From Pseudomonadota bacterium (GTDB lineage: Bacteria; Pseudomonadota; Alphaproteobacteria; Rhizobiales; Hyphomicrobiaceae): DNA of 6,439 nucleotides. The DNA is taken from positions 1 to 6,439 of the forward strand of contig JAEYYQ010000589.1 in assembly GCA_023428365.1 (NCBI GenBank), given 5' to 3'. Of the stretch, positions 5,424 to 6,439 are shown piece by piece. Positions within the stretch are counted from its first letter, which is position 1; the number at the start of each line of letters is the position of its first letter. The translations under genes and the position numbers were made by a program. Below the pieces are notes generated by a model that ran no database searches, was not told the DNA's origin, and saw only the letters and a program-made list of their open reading frames with translations.

Positions 5424-5855
5424 TTAATTTCAACATGTTAGTCGGCGCCACTCAGCTCTCGAAATCCTGTCGTGCACACGCTGTGCACACGTTTGAGCGG
5501 GTGCTGCAGGTCGGAACCTCCGTTTTCGCTAGTTGAATTGTCGGCGGGGTCACTGCTGCGGTCATCCTTTGGGCGCTGCTTCTGAATGCGCTGCGGCTGC
5601 GCAAACCGACCCTGCATGTCTGGGGGAGATGATGCTCGTGGGCTCGAGCTCTTCTTCGTCGCGATGATCCCCGGATCTTCTCAGCATTGGTCTCGCGCCG
5701 CCGCGGATCTGGCGATCCAACCAGGTCCGCCATCCGTGTTGGGTTGAACGCCGTCGCGGTGGCGACCATACTGGCTGCGTTCGTGGTGCTCTCGCTTGAT
5801 TTCTGGACGTTGAAACCGGTGACCGCGGGCGCGCGTGCCGGGTTACCGCATATGA
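5424..5855. other. Gene-poor decayed stretch 3' of the tRNA
   Basis: No convincing intact gene is seen in these 432 bases. The plus strand carries short protein-like fragments in changing frames: one from about 5536 to a TGA at 5629-5631 reads as a hydrophobic segment (IVGGVTAAVILWALLLNAL), and another lies at 5687-5869. The minus-strand open frames here are arginine-, serine- and proline-rich without family motifs and look like GC-driven shadows. The region is best read as the scar between the tRNA attachment site and an eroded integrase gene. Confidence 0.5.
5472..5488. repeat. 17-bp inverted repeat near the tRNA attachment site
   Basis: GTGCACA (5472-5478) and TGTGCAC (5482-5488) form a perfect 7-bp inverted repeat around CGC. 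The octamer GTGCACAC also occurs twice in direct orientation at an 11-bp step (5472 and 5483). It lies 49 bases past the tRNA CCA, a distance at which integrase or excisionase sites, or an operator for the integrase gene, are often found. Function is inferred from position only. Confidence 0.35.
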
Positions 5856-5869
5856 TTGGTGATCGATAA
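5687..5869 (+). CDS. Small hypothetical ORF with one hydrophobic segment, doubtful
   Basis: A 60-codon frame with a TTG start and no clear ribosome binding site. It begins with a basic stretch (VSRRRGSGDPTR), then a likely membrane-spanning run, AVAVATILAAFVVLSLDFW (about residues 23-41), and ends AGARAGLPHMIGDR. The tail resembles the tyrosine-recombinase segment that normally comes just before LNH, and the recombinase remnant resumes a few bases later in another frame. It may therefore be part of a frameshifted pseudogene rather than a gene. I recognise no family for the hydrophobic part. Confidence 0.2.
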   Translation: MVSRRRGSGDPTRSAIRVGLNAVAVATILAAFVVLSLDFWTLKPVTAGARAGLPHMIGDR

Positions 5870-6053
5870 GGTTCTGAATCACGTAAGCGCGGACAGGTCC
5901 ACAATCGCTGGGGTCTACGACAGGTACGGATATCATAAGGAAAAAATGGCAGCGATGGACGCGTGGAGCGACCATCTGATCAGCATAGTGGGCAAGTGCA
6001 ATGCCGAGGAATTCCAAGAAGCAGCCACGAAGCAAGCCAGCTATCCACGTTGA
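5856..6053 (+). pseudogene. Tyrosine recombinase (phage-type integrase), C-terminal remnant
   Basis: Sixty-five codons match the extreme C-terminus of phage/island integrases. IDKVLNHVS (3-11) is the helix carrying the conserved LNH, and STIAGVYDRYGYHKEKMAAMDAWSDHL contains the nucleophilic tyrosine, most likely Tyr21 of GVYDR, and the closing helix. A full integrase has about 400 residues; the SAM-like N-terminal domain and the Arg...HxxR box are missing. A stop codon (5853-5855) directly precedes the frame, so there is no real start. The sequence just before, in another frame, ends LPHMIGD, which would join naturally to DKVLNH, suggesting a frameshift around 5855-5870. The position, under 450 bp after tRNA-Arg and on the same strand, fits an island that used this tRNA as its attachment site. 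Confidence 0.7.
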
Positions 6054-6183
6054 GCATAACATTCTCGGACACGGGTTCGTTGTTGAAGAGTACCCGACGC
6101 GCGTTTTGAGCGTCGAGGAGGTGGAATCCCTGAGGAAATCGGGAGTGTGGAACCGCGCAGAGCTCATGTACATCGCCGACTAA
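6001..6183 (+). CDS. Small hypothetical protein downstream of integrase remnant
   Basis: A 60-residue frame with an ATG start that overlaps the integrase remnant by 53 bp. It has a very basic N-terminus (MPRNSKKQPRSKP), then a more ordinary stretch HNILGHGFVVEEYPTRVLSVEEVESLRKSG (shown only in part by motif: VEEY at about 27-30, SVEEVESL at 37-44), ending AELMYIAD. GGGCAAG lies a short distance upstream as a possible ribosome binding site. No family is recognised. The frame continues open after the TAA at 6181-6183 to the window end, so it could be the front of a larger gene interrupted by a nonsense codon. Confidence 0.4.
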   Translation: MPRNSKKQPRSKPAIHVEHNILGHGFVVEEYPTRVLSVEEVESLRKSGVWNRAELMYIAD

Positions 6184-6439
6184 GCAGCTTTTGATCTGAT
6201 CAACAGATTTGGAATTGTTGATGCCTCATTGGGGGAGCCGCTCAAGGATTGGCTGGCAGTTTGCATCAGAGAGTTCTTCGACGAACTGCAGACCAAGCAA
6301 CTTAATATCCAACAGCAGCGGTCAGCTAAAAAAGAGGTGCGACTGAAGGGCCAAGCGCTGGAGTACTGGCTGCGGGAGCTTTACGCCGCAGAACTTCAAC
6401 GGTCTCTCTCTCCATTTGCAAAGCTAGAGAGTGCTTGCG
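6184..6439 (+). CDS. Hypothetical protein segment, runs off the right edge, start unresolved
   Basis: The frame in phase with 6184 has no stop for 85 codons and leaves the window. It reads like a real protein: LINRFGIVDASLGEPLKDW, then IREFFDELQTKQL, a charged glutamine-rich stretch QQQRSAKKEVRLKGQ, and LEYWLRELYAAELQ, suggesting amphipathic helices and perhaps a coiled coil. No ATG or GTG lies early in the frame; the first usable start is TTG at 6229, without a good ribosome binding site. It directly follows, in the same frame, the stop of the ORF at 6001-6183. Either it is a separate gene with a TTG start, or the second half of a broken gene. Base composition is lower in G+C than in the left part of the window, consistent with acquired DNA. 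No family is recognised. Confidence 0.4.

Noticed and set aside
5452..6173. Minus-strand frames of 150 and 203 codons 3' of the tRNA
   Set aside because: Composition is dominated by Arg, Ser, Pro and Thr without motifs, and they run antisense to the recombinase remnant; treated as shadows.
5424..6439. Second copy of the tRNA 3' end (attachment site) or an intact insertion sequence or CRISPR array
   Set aside because: No repeat of the tRNA 3' end, no terminal inverted repeats with a transposase, and no regularly spaced repeats were seen; the far attachment site would lie outside the window.

Overview
The window is about 6.4 kb of fairly GC-rich DNA. It most likely comes from an alphaproteobacterium of the Hyphomicrobiales (Rhizobiales), perhaps near Bradyrhizobium or Rhodopseudomonas. 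The best markers are a 101-residue homologue of the mitochondrial complex I accessory subunit NDUFS4, which is typical of alphaproteobacteria, and the style of the catabolic proteins. The assignment to order is inference from content, not from a marker gene.

Positions 1-4854 hold a probable catabolic or acyl-CoA gene cluster. From left to right it contains: the N-terminal part of a DapA/NAL-family aldolase (minus strand, cut by the window edge); a divergent alpha/beta hydrolase (408-1211, plus); a crotonase-fold enoyl-CoA hydratase/isomerase (1198-1983, minus); a minus-strand operon of cupin, NIPSNAP-family protein and second alpha/beta hydrolase (3854 down to 2174); and a divergent short-chain dehydrogenase/reductase (4090-4854, plus). 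No two neighbours identify a known pathway. The enzyme set (hydratase, reductase, hydrolases, keto-acid aldolase, cupin, NIPSNAP) fits stepwise breakdown of an unknown carbon compound. Two promoter regions, 344-363 and 2039-2058, carry nearly the same 20-bp imperfect palindrome ending in CGCTTACTTAA. This suggests one unseen repressor co-regulates the aldolase/hydrolase divergon and the hydratase gene. The cupin/SDR divergent region has a different element, a 10-bp direct tandem repeat. The SDR has an unusual active site, with Ser in place of the usual catalytic Tyr three residues before Lys and a Tyr seven residues before it.

Positions 4855-5423 look like core genome: a long hairpin after the SDR gene, the NDUFS4-like gene, and tRNA-Arg(UCU) with encoded CCA.

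Positions 5424-6439, just 3' of the tRNA, look like the edge of a decayed genomic island. There is a gene-poor stretch with scattered broken reading frames, then the C-terminal end of a tyrosine recombinase without its N-terminal part, a small hypothetical ORF, and a further reading frame that runs off the right edge. Base composition falls here: 6181-6240 has 27 G+C of 60, against 40 of 60 at 4321-4380.
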